From contig NZ_CP037452.1 in NCBI RefSeq assembly GCF_007754425.1, positions 992,001 through 1,056,000 of the forward strand: 64,000 bases of DNA, given 5' to 3'. Within the stretch, counting starts at the first letter, position 1. Each line of letters opens with the position of its first letter. The notes below the pieces were generated by a model. It saw only the letters and a list, made by a program, of their open reading frames with translations, was not told where the DNA came from and ran no database searches. Position numbers and translations under genes: made by a program. Below, piece after piece: positions 28,028 through 35,891 of this stretch. This DNA is from Gimesia fumaroli (GTDB lineage Bacteria > Planctomycetota > Planctomycetia > Planctomycetales > Planctomycetaceae).

Positions 28028-29653
28028 TCAATTTTCCGCGGGTTCTTCAGTCACGCTCTCGCTGACAGAGATCAGCGGGAGCAGCGTCTGTTCCAGCAGG
28101 GTGGCGGGTGCGATGCCGAGCACGACAATCAGCAACACCAGAGGGCTGAATGCAAGCCAGGTGAGTCCGATATTTTCGTGCGAACGAACCGGCGTTGCAC
28201 TGACAGCGGGAAGTTCTGTTGGTTGATCGACTTTCATTAACCGCCAGAAACCGCGAATCAGCGCCAGGTTAAACAGCAGACTCCCCAATAGAAAACTCAA
28301 CGCGAGCAGAACGCCCTGATTGGCCAGGCTCCACAGCAATGCGAATCCCGCCGTAAATCCTCCCAGTCCCGGCATACCCAGCAACGTCAATAAAGACAGG
28401 CCGGCGATTCCCATGAACAGTTTGTGAGTGCGTTTCTGTTGTTCTAATCCAATCAAAGGCAGCACCAGAAACAGCAGGCAGCAGGCCAGCCCCTGAATCA
28501 GATTCCATGACAGGTATTGGGAAACCGCTGTCGCATCGGCGGCAAATAAGATCGTCAACACCAGCGAAGTCTGCCCGATCAAAAACCAGACCACAATCGT
28601 AAGCAGATCTTTTCTCAAACTGGCAATCAGCGCCGCGATCAGAAAACCGAAACTACCCCACAACGCCAGCAGCGAAGACACGCTGGTACCGACCGAAAAC
28701 GTTAACGGAACCAGAAAGCGAACCATTCCGTAAATACTGACCTTGGTGATCAAAGTCAGCAGTACCAGATACCAGCCGATTCCCTCGGGCGCGGAACCCG
28801 CTTGCGCAGGCAGCAACTTCAACCACTGCGTCAACTGATAGTGGACCGGAAACAAGGCGCCTTTGATGACAAAGCCCGATAGTAACATCAGAAAAATCCA
28901 GGGAGACACAGTGCTCCAATACGCTTGGGCAACCGGGTAGAGCGAAACATCGCTGACAGTTCCCTGCAGGATCGATTCAAACTGCAGCGTCAGAGGTTGC
29001 GGCCCTTCCAACAGCACGCCCTGCATCCAGGTATGTCCGGTCGCCGCCAGTAACAGGCCTCCCATGATCAGGCCGTCTCCCAGAAACTGCAGATACATCG
29101 TGCTCTCAAAAACAGAACGCGAACGGCTACCGCTGGCCAGTCGAATCAGGCACAGCAGACAAAACGTCGTCAGCATCAGGAACGTAAGAAAGCTGAGCAA
29201 ATCGAAAGAGACAAACAGCCCCGCCAGCAGCGCCTGTAACAACATTAGTAGAAAATAGTGTTGTTGCGAGACGTCCGTCATCCGATGAATCAACAGTGTC
29301 AGCACAGGCCACAAGCAGGTTGGCAGCAGTAGAAACCAGACAGCCGTCGCATCCAGGGCCCATTTGATAACCCGCTCGTTCCGTTCCTCCGCTGACGCCG
29401 TTTCGGTAGCAGGAAGTTTTAACGTGACAGAAATTGCCCGGGTTGGCCGGTCATCCTCGTCAGTCTGCAGGAAAGGAGAGAACATTACCGCAGCCAGGAT
29501 CAGACAGGAAACCAGCGAATTGGAAAATGCGGTCCAGCGAGTAAACTCCAGTCCCAGCCGCGATGCACCCCACCCAAAGCACGCACCGATGACTGGCATG
29601 ACAACCAGTAATACAGGTGACAGGGGAATGATGGCATTCAGGAATGAGTTCAT
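28028..29653 (-). CDS. Complex I NuoM-like antiporter-family membrane protein, divergent
   Basis: The 541-residue protein with ~14 hydrophobic segments aligns with NuoM. Supporting motifs are FVSFDLLSFLTFLML (TM5), LSGFVIKGALFPVH (TM7), LITKVSIYGMVRF (TM8), LRKDLLTIVVW and LGMPGLGGFTAGF. The TM7 and TM8 lysines are kept (Lys264, Lys304). The essential TM5 glutamate is Met160, and the TM12 glutamate position is Gly436. The usual WLPDAH loop is replaced by a longer, different one. It is the last gene of a six-gene minus-strand operon, 64 bp after the NuoL-like gene. Whether it moves protons is doubtful from sequence; another ion or a structural role is possible. Confidence 0.8.
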   Translation of the reverse strand: MNSFLNAIIPLSPVLLVVMPVIGACFGWGASRLGLEFTRWTAFSNSLVSCLILAAVMFSPFLQTDEDDRPTRAISVTLKLPATETASAEERNERVIKWALDATAVWFLLLPTCLWPVLTLLIHRMTDVSQQHYFLLMLLQALLAGLFVSFDLLSFLTFLMLTTFCLLCLIRLASGSRSRSVFESTMYLQFLGDGLIMGGLLLAATGHTWMQGVLLEGPQPLTLQFESILQGTVSDVSLYPVAQAYWSTVSPWIFLMLLSGFVIKGALFPVHYQLTQWLKLLPAQAGSAPEGIGWYLVLLTLITKVSIYGMVRFLVPLTFSVGTSVSSLLALWGSFGFLIAALIASLRKDLLTIVVWFLIGQTSLVLTILFAADATAVSQYLSWNLIQGLACCLLFLVLPLIGLEQQKRTHKLFMGIAGLSLLTLLGMPGLGGFTAGFALLWSLANQGVLLALSFLLGSLLFNLALIRGFWRLMKVDQPTELPAVSATPVRSHENIGLTWLAFSPLVLLIVVLGIAPATLLEQTLLPLISVSESVTEEPAEN

Positions 29654-29717
29654 GAGTGGCTCGAAGCAATCACATTTATGGGACTGGAATCAAAAGACGG
29701 GAAACAGGAAACAACGT

Positions 29718-31604
29718 TTATATCTGCAACACCATCAGCACGAAAATTAAAATGGAAAGCGTAAACAGCAGCACGAGCGTCTGAAAGGCAGTCTGGCCGT
29801 TCTGCATCTGTTTCAACAGCTGACCCCAGTATTCAGGTAGCGTCTCCAGGGAAAATCGGCTGCACAGTGTCACAATCCATTCATCCAACAGAGAGGCGAA
29901 TTTCGCACAAAACTGCAGGGGGTGAATCAACGCCCGGTTCAACAGCGTGAGTGAATAGTAGTGCGACTGTCCTAATTGAATCAGTGCCGGCTCCGGGGAT
30001 GCATCGGGTTTGCGGCGATCTGTTTTCGACGCCGTCATCCAGGCCAGGACCAGTGCCACCAGTGGCATCACACAAAACAGACTGCAGAACAACCAGTCAC
30101 GATCAAAGGGATTCTCGCTGTCGCCCGTCATCAACGCCGGCCAGAGTTGCGGGAAGATCGGCAGCCGAACATAAACGGAAACACTTGTCAAACAAATCAA
30201 AACCGTGATACCCCACAGCGGCAGCACAGGAAAGTTCGCGCGACTGTCGGATGAAACCGATCTGGCATTGAGGAAAAAATAAAACCGGGCCAGTCCAAAG
30301 ACATAGCCGGCGAGAATGAACAGCATCAGCCAGACCATCAACTCCGACCGCAAATTCTGTGCGGCGGCTCGGGCCGCGATCAGTGGATTCAACATCGTAC
30401 CCAGGCCAGCGACGGACGCGGTCAGTAACAGTAGCACGCAGATTTGAATCGAACCCATCGATTGTAATGGCAGCGTTCCCTCCTGCAACCGATGCTGAAT
30501 GGGGATCAGCACAGCAAATAGACTGGTCTGCAGCAGTACCAGCGCCAGAATCAGATGCAGCGAAGAGCCGCGACTCATCCCCAGAATGGCGACCGTCATA
30601 CCTGCCATAGTTGCAGAAAGCCAGTACAACACGCGGTCTCGCTGCTGACCGCGCGTGAGACTGATCGCGGAGAACAGCGTGAGGAATGCAGACAGGGTTC
30701 CCAGTTGCAGCAGCAGACGCTGGTTGGCTTGAATCGCGAAAAAATAGGGAGCCGTACGCAGTAGCAAAAACAGACCTGCGGGAAGTGAGAGCAGACTGAG
30801 TGTTGCTAAAGAGGATGAATTCCAGGGCGTTTGACGGCAGACAATCAGTGCGGACGCCGGAAACAGATTCAGGCGAGGCAGGGCGGCCAGAAAGAGTGCT
30901 GCCCCGATACCGGGCAAAGCGACCCGGTTTTGTGTGAACGCGGCCTGAATCGCATCCGGCTGCAGACAGGTCAGGAAATGCAACGACTGAAAGTTGACGC
31001 TGATTAAAAAAATCGCCAGCAGCAGCATCCCGTCCGAGAATGCATTCCAGCCCCACCAGTGTCGGTGCTCTGTTTCCTGCGGACTCTCGTCGGGCAGATT
31101 CACTTCGTGCAGCAGATTCATGCTCATCGACAGCATCAGCCAGAACAGAAATAACTGCAAAAAGTTAGTCGCCAGCACAATACCCGCGGTCGCGAAGAAG
31201 CTGAGTAAATACAACAGGGAAGTAAACTGCCGACGCGAACGCGGGGCAGGAACTGTCGAGAAAGAATGGTCGAGCAGCAGGTAAAACAGTGAAGCCAGCG
31301 AGATCAACAGAAAAAACGCAAGACTCAGCGGGTCCAACAAGACACCGATTGAGAGCCGACCTTCCTCTCCACTACCCAGCGAGAGCCAGTCAATCAACGT
31401 CCGTGAATAAGATTGACTCTGAAGCCGGGAACGGAAATAAAAGACGGACGTGACCGCAACCATTGTGGTCAGTACGACACCAATTAACGCGGGCCAGTGC
31501 GGACGTCCTTTTAATATTCGGAATCCCACGAGCGCAGCTACCAGCACCATCACGAAGGGCGTGATCAGACTCAGTTGCAGTAACAGCGTGATCGTTTTAT
31601 CCAC
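29718..31604 (-). CDS. Complex I NuoL-like membrane protein, divergent
   Basis: The protein has 628 residues from GTG 31604, which overlaps the stop of the NuoK-like gene by 8 bp and is preceded by AAGGA. It has ~15 hydrophobic segments. Recognisable NuoL features are DPLSLAFFLLIS, ATNFLQLFLFWLMLSMSM (TM5), AFSDGMLLLAIF, and QQRDRVLYWLSATMAGM matching the conserved DIKRxLAYST region. The TM5 glutamate is Leu156, the TM7 lysine is Arg244, and the histidine-bearing loop after TM7 is lost. NuoL's long lateral helix at the C-terminus is not obvious. No Mrp or DabB features replace these losses. It belongs to the membrane-arm-only operon. Confidence 0.78.
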   Translation of the reverse strand: MDKTITLLLQLSLITPFVMVLVAALVGFRILKGRPHWPALIGVVLTTMVAVTSVFYFRSRLQSQSYSRTLIDWLSLGSGEEGRLSIGVLLDPLSLAFFLLISLASLFYLLLDHSFSTVPAPRSRRQFTSLLYLLSFFATAGIVLATNFLQLFLFWLMLSMSMNLLHEVNLPDESPQETEHRHWWGWNAFSDGMLLLAIFLISVNFQSLHFLTCLQPDAIQAAFTQNRVALPGIGAALFLAALPRLNLFPASALIVCRQTPWNSSSLATLSLLSLPAGLFLLLRTAPYFFAIQANQRLLLQLGTLSAFLTLFSAISLTRGQQRDRVLYWLSATMAGMTVAILGMSRGSSLHLILALVLLQTSLFAVLIPIQHRLQEGTLPLQSMGSIQICVLLLLTASVAGLGTMLNPLIAARAAAQNLRSELMVWLMLFILAGYVFGLARFYFFLNARSVSSDSRANFPVLPLWGITVLICLTSVSVYVRLPIFPQLWPALMTGDSENPFDRDWLFCSLFCVMPLVALVLAWMTASKTDRRKPDASPEPALIQLGQSHYYSLTLLNRALIHPLQFCAKFASLLDEWIVTLCSRFSLETLPEYWGQLLKQMQNGQTAFQTLVLLFTLSILIFVLMVLQI

Positions 31605-31929
31605 GCGAGATTGTTCCTTCCCGCGATTTCGGTTCGACCTGCTCCTGCTGCAAATATCGACGGGCATGAAAAATCAGAGCGGCCAGCGTACACAGCAACG
31701 TGATTACGATCAACGCCACGATCAGGAAATAGAAGTTCCCCGCCCGCGAATTTTGAAATGGTCCATAGGCGGCAAAGACCAGACCGGCGCCCTGCAGCCA
31801 GAGTAACAGTGAAAACACGGTCGCCAGCCGATTGCGCTGTAGCAGCATGCCCAGAAAACCAAGCACGATCAGCGTCACCGCGATCATCAGGTGATTATGC
31901 AGCAGGGGGGCAGATTGCATTAGGATCAT
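31597..31929 (-). CDS. Complex I NuoK-like small membrane protein, divergent
   Basis: This 110-residue protein has three hydrophobic segments and the length and topology of NuoK. It starts at ATG 31929, which overlaps the stop of the NuoJ-like gene (ATGA); an in-frame ATG at 31944 is less likely. The RN(R/L)L segment after TM1 aligns with NuoK (LLQRNRLATVFSLLLW). The two glutamates used for proton transfer in NuoK fall on Leu42 and Thr77 here. It lies between NuoJ-like and NuoL-like genes, exactly as in nuo operons, which is the strongest reason for the assignment. Confidence 0.75.
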   Translation of the reverse strand: MILMQSAPLLHNHLMIAVTLIVLGFLGMLLQRNRLATVFSLLLWLQGAGLVFAAYGPFQNSRAGNFYFLIVALIVITLLCTLAALIFHARRYLQQEQVEPKSREGTISRG

Positions 31930-32726
31930 TTTCGTACTCCCCATTCATCTGAATAAGTCAAGTCCGGGTCATGTGCTTTTGCGTTCAGCCGTGTGATACC
32001 CACATAGGAAACTCCCACAAAAATCAGCAGTAAAATCAACGTCGTCCAGTGTGCGGTTAAGAACTGTTGTACCAGCGCCAGGTCTTCGACCTTCGCCGCT
32101 GGTTCCGTCTCCGCTGTCGGTTGATCCGTGATTGATCCCCATTCCCGATGCACCACCCAGAGACAGCCACAGAGCAGCAAACCACACGCCAGACAGGACA
32201 GAAACGGCTCTCGAAAGGGGCCTTCGTCGTCAGAATCATTCGTGTATGTGTCCGGCGTGAAAATGCCGCGATACAGAAACAGCAGCACCATTCCTCCCAG
32301 AATCATCCAGCAGAGCAACACCAGCGGCAACAGCTTTGCCTGCAGCAATAACAGCCCGCTGGTCAGAAACGAAATCGTGGCCGCGGTGAGAGACCATTTC
32401 AAATCGGAAGATAAAACAGCCGCCGCGCCAAAACCGAGTACGATGAATGCCGTCGTAAACTGGCTAATCAGAACGAACAGCTCCTGGGCGCGACTTCCGG
32501 TTTCTGCAGACAGCGGCCGGCCAAACCAGAAAAATAACACTGCCAGCGCGAACAACGACAACGCCGGCCAGCCCCAGTGCATTTGGCGTGACTTGTCTGC
32601 CGTTGAATGCGAATCCACATTCAGATAACCATAGATGCCGGTTATCATCAGCAGTACCAGCACCGCCAGCGTCATAAACAGCAGGTTATCCGCAGTGCCC
32701 GGCAAGTAAAAGAAAAGGTCGTTCAT
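31926..32726 (-). CDS. Complex I NuoJ-like membrane protein, divergent
   Basis: The product has 266 residues from ATG 32726; the frame is open 26 codons upstream, but that part overlaps the preceding gene and lacks a start context. Several hydrophobic segments are present. The middle (SLTAATISFLTSGLLLLQAKLLPLV, then WMILGGMVLLFLY) has the spacing of NuoJ TM2-TM3, including the GG and the VLFLF-like stretch. A C-terminal hydrophobic segment follows an acidic loop (DQPTAETEPAAKVED). Its place between NuoH-like and NuoK-like genes supports NuoJ. Similarity is weak by eye. Confidence 0.65.
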   Translation of the reverse strand: MNDLFFYLPGTADNLLFMTLAVLVLLMITGIYGYLNVDSHSTADKSRQMHWGWPALSLFALAVLFFWFGRPLSAETGSRAQELFVLISQFTTAFIVLGFGAAAVLSSDLKWSLTAATISFLTSGLLLLQAKLLPLVLLCWMILGGMVLLFLYRGIFTPDTYTNDSDDEGPFREPFLSCLACGLLLCGCLWVVHREWGSITDQPTAETEPAAKVEDLALVQQFLTAHWTTLILLLIFVGVSYVGITRLNAKAHDPDLTYSDEWGVRK

Positions 32727-32757
32727 TCCACGTTTGATTTCTGTTGAGAGTTGAAAA

Positions 32758-33759
32758 TTAATCCGGAACCGTCGCCATCGATCCGATTGAATATTTCGGC
32801 ACAATAAATCCGGCCCAGATCGCCAGCAGACTGAAATTCAATAAAACATGCATCAAATGATCGGACATCCCCAGTATATGAAAAGCAAGAAACGACGCTG
32901 TTACCGAGATCAAAGCCAGCCAGAGAATCATTTTCCAGAGCTCTGTCGGGTCGGCGCTTCTTCGCCGCAAAAATGTTTTCAGTCGCAACGTCATCCAGAT
33001 CAAAACCGGGATCAACACCACCTGAATTACTGCCCCTCCGATGTCCAGAGGCGTATTCTCTGTCTCGCTTGACGCAAAGCAGCTGCGCCCCCCGATCAGT
33101 GAGACGATCAGGAGTACGCCGGTCAGCATCCGCAATTCACGAATCCAGTTCTGAACCGGGCTCACGCGATGAGTGGGACAGGCATTGATCAACAGATAAG
33201 GTCCGAGCAAAGCCAGTACAAACGCCAGACAACCCAGCGGCTGCAGTGCAAACAGCCACATGGACGTGACGGCACCTTTCGCAGCTTGTGGGGAATCAAT
33301 GGGCAAATACGCGGCAACCGCGGCCCACGCCAGTAACAGCGGCAGCCAGAAATAACTGTTGAGTAACAACGCCGCCGAAGAATTCTGTCGTCGTTCCGTC
33401 AACGCCAGACTGATTTCGCCGGCAATCTGCAGCAAGGTAACCAGTCCCAGAATTATCAACGATGCAAACGAGCCAGACACCATGAAAGCCCCGGCAGGCA
33501 ATCGGGAATGAAAGGGCGAAAGCAGGATCGCCAGTTGAGGAATAATACCGATCGACAGCAGACAACAGCAGAGCGAAAAAAACAGCAGTCCACGCTGTGC
33601 CGACTTTTGCAGGTGACGCTGTCCCCAGGCAATACGCCGCATTGAATCGAACAGACGCGTTTTCAGATTCCGTGGTTCGTCCGTAAAAGCGGATTCTGCC
33701 AGGATGAGTGAAGCGAATAGCAACACAGCCAACAGTATCAACGACATCGCGATCAGCAT
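32758..33759 (-). CDS. Complex I NuoH-like membrane protein, divergent
   Basis: The 333-residue protein has about eight hydrophobic segments. A basic region after TM1 (RRIAWGQRHLQKSAQRG) sits where NuoH has its QRRxGP stretch, and SGSFASLIILGLVTLLQIAGEISLA corresponds to NuoH TM2-TM3. The acidic quinone-site loop of NuoH (PFDLPE...E..L) is missing: that part of the protein has no run of acidic residues. The ATG overlaps the previous stop (TGATG). A divergent NuoH that has lost quinone binding is the best reading. An unrelated membrane protein is possible if the operon order is ignored. Confidence 0.6.
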   Translation of the reverse strand: MLIAMSLILLAVLLFASLILAESAFTDEPRNLKTRLFDSMRRIAWGQRHLQKSAQRGLLFFSLCCCLLSIGIIPQLAILLSPFHSRLPAGAFMVSGSFASLIILGLVTLLQIAGEISLALTERRQNSSAALLLNSYFWLPLLLAWAAVAAYLPIDSPQAAKGAVTSMWLFALQPLGCLAFVLALLGPYLLINACPTHRVSPVQNWIRELRMLTGVLLIVSLIGGRSCFASSETENTPLDIGGAVIQVVLIPVLIWMTLRLKTFLRRRSADPTELWKMILWLALISVTASFLAFHILGMSDHLMHVLLNFSLLAIWAGFIVPKYSIGSMATVPD

Positions 33760-34202
33760 CAGGACAGCTCCTCTGTCTCTGGGGGCCGCTCCGTTAATCC
33801 GGCATCGTTGAGGTTAACCGCAGGAAAATCAGGCAGCGGTGAGTCGATGGTTTCCACAGTCGGCTTAGGAAACGACAACATGCCCGAGCAGACTGCCATA
33901 CCCCAGATCAAAACCAGTGCCCCCACCAGAGTGCCTGTCACAGGATGACGCCAGGACGCTGTTTGCATGCTGATCCCCAGCACCAATAACAGCGTTGGCA
34001 CGACAATCAACGCCGCCGTGAAATTCCAGTGCAGTTTGCGTGCTGCATCAGGAATCGAGTCCACGACATTCGTCTCTTCAGGTTGATGGGACGTCGATTC
34101 TGGTTCAGAGTCAGTCCGAAAGCCGACTTTGATCGCAAACCACACCAACAGTGAGCAGCAGACAGCGGTCAGAAGATAAATCAGAAAGGCAAACCATTCC
34201 AT
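33759..34202 (-). CDS. Small membrane protein in NuoA position
   Basis: The 147-residue protein has three hydrophobic segments (about residues 5-25, 60-80 and 88-108) and a hydrophilic, Pro/Glu-rich C-terminal tail of ~40 residues. The topology and first place in the operon match NuoA. The Asp and Glu of NuoA TM2 are not present, and the YECG motif is absent. I would call it NuoA-like only from context. Its stop and the NuoH-like ATG share one base (TGATG). Confidence 0.6.
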   Translation of the reverse strand: MEWFAFLIYLLTAVCCSLLVWFAIKVGFRTDSEPESTSHQPEETNVVDSIPDAARKLHWNFTAALIVVPTLLLVLGISMQTASWRHPVTGTLVGALVLIWGMAVCSGMLSFPKPTVETIDSPLPDFPAVNLNDAGLTERPPETEELS

Positions 34203-34228
34203 GGCGGACTTTCAAGGGAGTGATTGTG

Positions 34229-34234
34229 TATAAT
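34229..34234 (+). promoter_or_regulatory. -10-like hexamer upstream of the TfoX-C gene
   Basis: A perfect TATAAT lies 103 bp before the start of the forward gene at 34338 and just upstream of the divergent complex-I-like operon. No consensus -35 is at the right distance. Confidence 0.3.
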
Positions 34235-34337
34235 GTCATGTCAGGGTTGGCATACTGCATCAGAGCAAATTTTAAGTGAATTCGCTTCTGCTGCGAAGTG
34301 ACTGCATGCCTGCAAATCTTTCAATTGAGGAAAAGTA

Positions 34338-34613
34338 ATGGCCGCTGATGCTTTACAGGATTCCATTCCGATAGAAAAATTACGAAATCTGGGACCGAAG
34401 AGCGCTCACTGGCTGCAACAGGTCGGAATTCGGACCTGTGGTGATCTCAAGCAGACTGGTGCCGTTGCCGCGTATCTGCTGGTGAAGCAGCAACAGACGC
34501 GGTGCAGTCTGAATTTGCTCTATGCTTTACAGGGAGCACTGACCGGTGTTCACTGGAATCAACTGACTGAGAAAACCAGACAACAGCTCAGGGCAGAAGC
34601 CCGTAGTGAGTAG
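34338..34613 (+). CDS. TfoX C-terminal-domain protein
   Basis: The 91-residue protein consists only of the TfoX C-terminal fold, a helix-hairpin-helix-like module: IEKLRNLGPKSAHWLQQVGIRTCGDLKQTG, then VAAYLLVK and LNLLYALQGALTGVHWNQL. Stand-alone TfoX-C proteins are common outside competence-regulating bacteria and their role is not defined; nucleic-acid or protein binding is likely from the fold. It sits 12 bp before the next gene on the same strand, so both are probably cotranscribed. Confidence 0.88.
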   Translation: MAADALQDSIPIEKLRNLGPKSAHWLQQVGIRTCGDLKQTGAVAAYLLVKQQQTRCSLNLLYALQGALTGVHWNQLTEKTRQQLRAEARSE

Positions 34614-34625
34614 AAACAAAAGACG

Positions 34626-35006
34626 ATGTCCCCAGAACCCCGCACGCTGATTTTTGTCTATGGAACCTTAAAACGCGGCTTCTGCCGTTCCCATCATCTG
34701 GCAGATCAGATCTTTCTCGAAGCAGCACACACGATTCCCGGCTACACGATGTACGATTGCGGCGAGTATCCAGGTCTTGTGATTGATCCCGCAGATGGAG
34801 TCAGCATACAGGGAGAATTGTGGAGCGTCGACGGAGCGGGTATCGCGCGTCTCGATGAAGTCGAAGGCGTTTCCGAAAACTGGTTTTCGCGCCAGAAAAT
34901 CGAACTGCAGCATCCTGCCGTTTCGAAAACGGTACACGCCTATTACTTTGCAGGCGACGTCACACGTTTGCCCGTTTACGGCGACAATTGGATCAAAGAA
35001 ACATAA
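34626..35006 (+). CDS. Gamma-glutamylcyclotransferase-like (AIG2/GGCT) protein
   Basis: The 126-residue protein carries the N-terminal VYGTLKRG substrate-binding motif of the GGCT-like family. GYTMYDCGEYPGLV follows, and LDEVEGVSENWFSR near the middle contributes the catalytic Glu. Family members act on gamma-glutamyl or other amide substrates in the cytoplasm. The exact substrate is unknown. It follows the TfoX-C gene by 12 bp, the only context. Confidence 0.88.
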   Translation: MSPEPRTLIFVYGTLKRGFCRSHHLADQIFLEAAHTIPGYTMYDCGEYPGLVIDPADGVSIQGELWSVDGAGIARLDEVEGVSENWFSRQKIELQHPAVSKTVHAYYFAGDVTRLPVYGDNWIKET

Positions 35007-35160
35007 AACTCAGATTGAGAGGGTTGTTATTGCAGATCCAGTTTCCAAAAATAAGTCATCATTCATTCATGAACAACGTCGATCCCGCAGGCCAGCTGGA
35101 AGTAGCATATGGCGAGAGAGAATGCGAGCAATTTCAAAATACCGGAACGAAGCAAGCCAT

Positions 35161-35190
35161 TGTAGGGGCTGGTCTATGTGCCAGCCCGCC
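35161..35190 (+). repeat. REP-like palindrome, copy 2
   Basis: TGTAGGGGCTGG-TCTATGTG-CCAGCCCGCC: the arms GGGGCTGG/CCAGCCC differ from other copies but still pair, which indicates selection for the hairpin. It lies between the GGCT-like gene and the DUF1569 gene. Confidence 0.85.
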
Positions 35191-35295
35191 GAACGACGTG
35201 CAATCCTAAAATACTCTTGGAATGGAACCGGAAATAAACGAAGTTCCTTAACTTACAAAATCAGATCGAACCCGCATCGAAAGAGGGAGCAAGCC

Positions 35296-35772
35296 ATGTC
35301 TGCACAAACTGCCGCCAGAAGAAGCCTGTCGTACGCGTCCCTGCAGGAAATTATCGACGACGCCACGCGACTGACCGAAGCAGACGCACCCACAACTGGT
35401 GGCTGGTCTAAAGGGCAGATCTTCGAACATCTGGCCCGCTTGATGGATCGTTCGCTCGATGGCTTTGATTTCGGTGTGGCCTGGCCCATTCGTCTGATTG
35501 GCAAATATTACTTCAAGCAGCGCATCTTCAAGCACGGCATGGACCCCGGCTTTCAATTGAAGGGAGACTCTAAAAAAGCACTTGGCCCGGATCTGGTCGA
35601 AGATCAGGCCGGTCTGGAGCATTTGAAAAATGTGGTCCACCGTCTGGAAACAGAAAGTCAGCGCTGCGCCAGCCCTGTATTCGGCGAATTAACCTGCGAC
35701 GAATGGAACCTGCTGCATCGCCGACACGCTGAACTGCACATGAGTTTCATTGCCGAACCGGAAACACCTTGA
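35296..35772 (+). CDS. DUF1569 (DinB-fold) protein
   Basis: The protein has 158 residues from ATG 35296, preceded by GAGGGAGC. The frame is open far upstream (to 34783) but overlaps the GGCT-like gene and includes the REP element, so that extension is not coding. The DUF1569 landmarks are GGWSKGQIFEHLARLMDRSLDGF near the N-terminus and CDEWNLLHRRHAELHMSFI at the C-terminus, giving the His triad of a DinB-type four-helix metal site. Function is unknown; DinB-fold enzymes are often thiol S-transferases. Two more DinB-fold proteins occur at 41731 and 63223. Confidence 0.88.
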   Translation: MSAQTAARRSLSYASLQEIIDDATRLTEADAPTTGGWSKGQIFEHLARLMDRSLDGFDFGVAWPIRLIGKYYFKQRIFKHGMDPGFQLKGDSKKALGPDLVEDQAGLEHLKNVVHRLETESQRCASPVFGELTCDEWNLLHRRHAELHMSFIAEPETP

Positions 35773-35830
35773 TCGAAAAGACATCTCCGATTGGGAATGC
35801 CTGTCAGTAGTCGAACGAATCAAACCTTCC

Positions 35831-35836
35831 TATAAT
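35831..35836 (+). promoter_or_regulatory. -10-like hexamer upstream of the CoA-disulfide reductase gene
   Basis: A perfect TATAAT lies 56 bp before the preferred ATG at 35892. No clear -35 is present. If used, it places transcription start upstream of the internal ATG and near the alternative start at 35847, which supports 35892. Confidence 0.35.
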
Positions 35837-35891
35837 GCCGCTCTGAATGTCAGAGCTGATTGTTCCGAGATCAACAGGAAAAAGGTGTGAG

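Noticed and set aside
30103..31056. 317-codon frame on the minus strand inside the NuoL-like gene
   Set aside because: It lies in another frame of the same strand within a clear membrane protein gene; the product is not protein-like.
34783..35295. Upstream extension of the DUF1569 frame
   Set aside because: It overlaps the GGCT-like gene in another frame and translates the REP element; ATG 35296 with a good ribosome-binding site is preferred.
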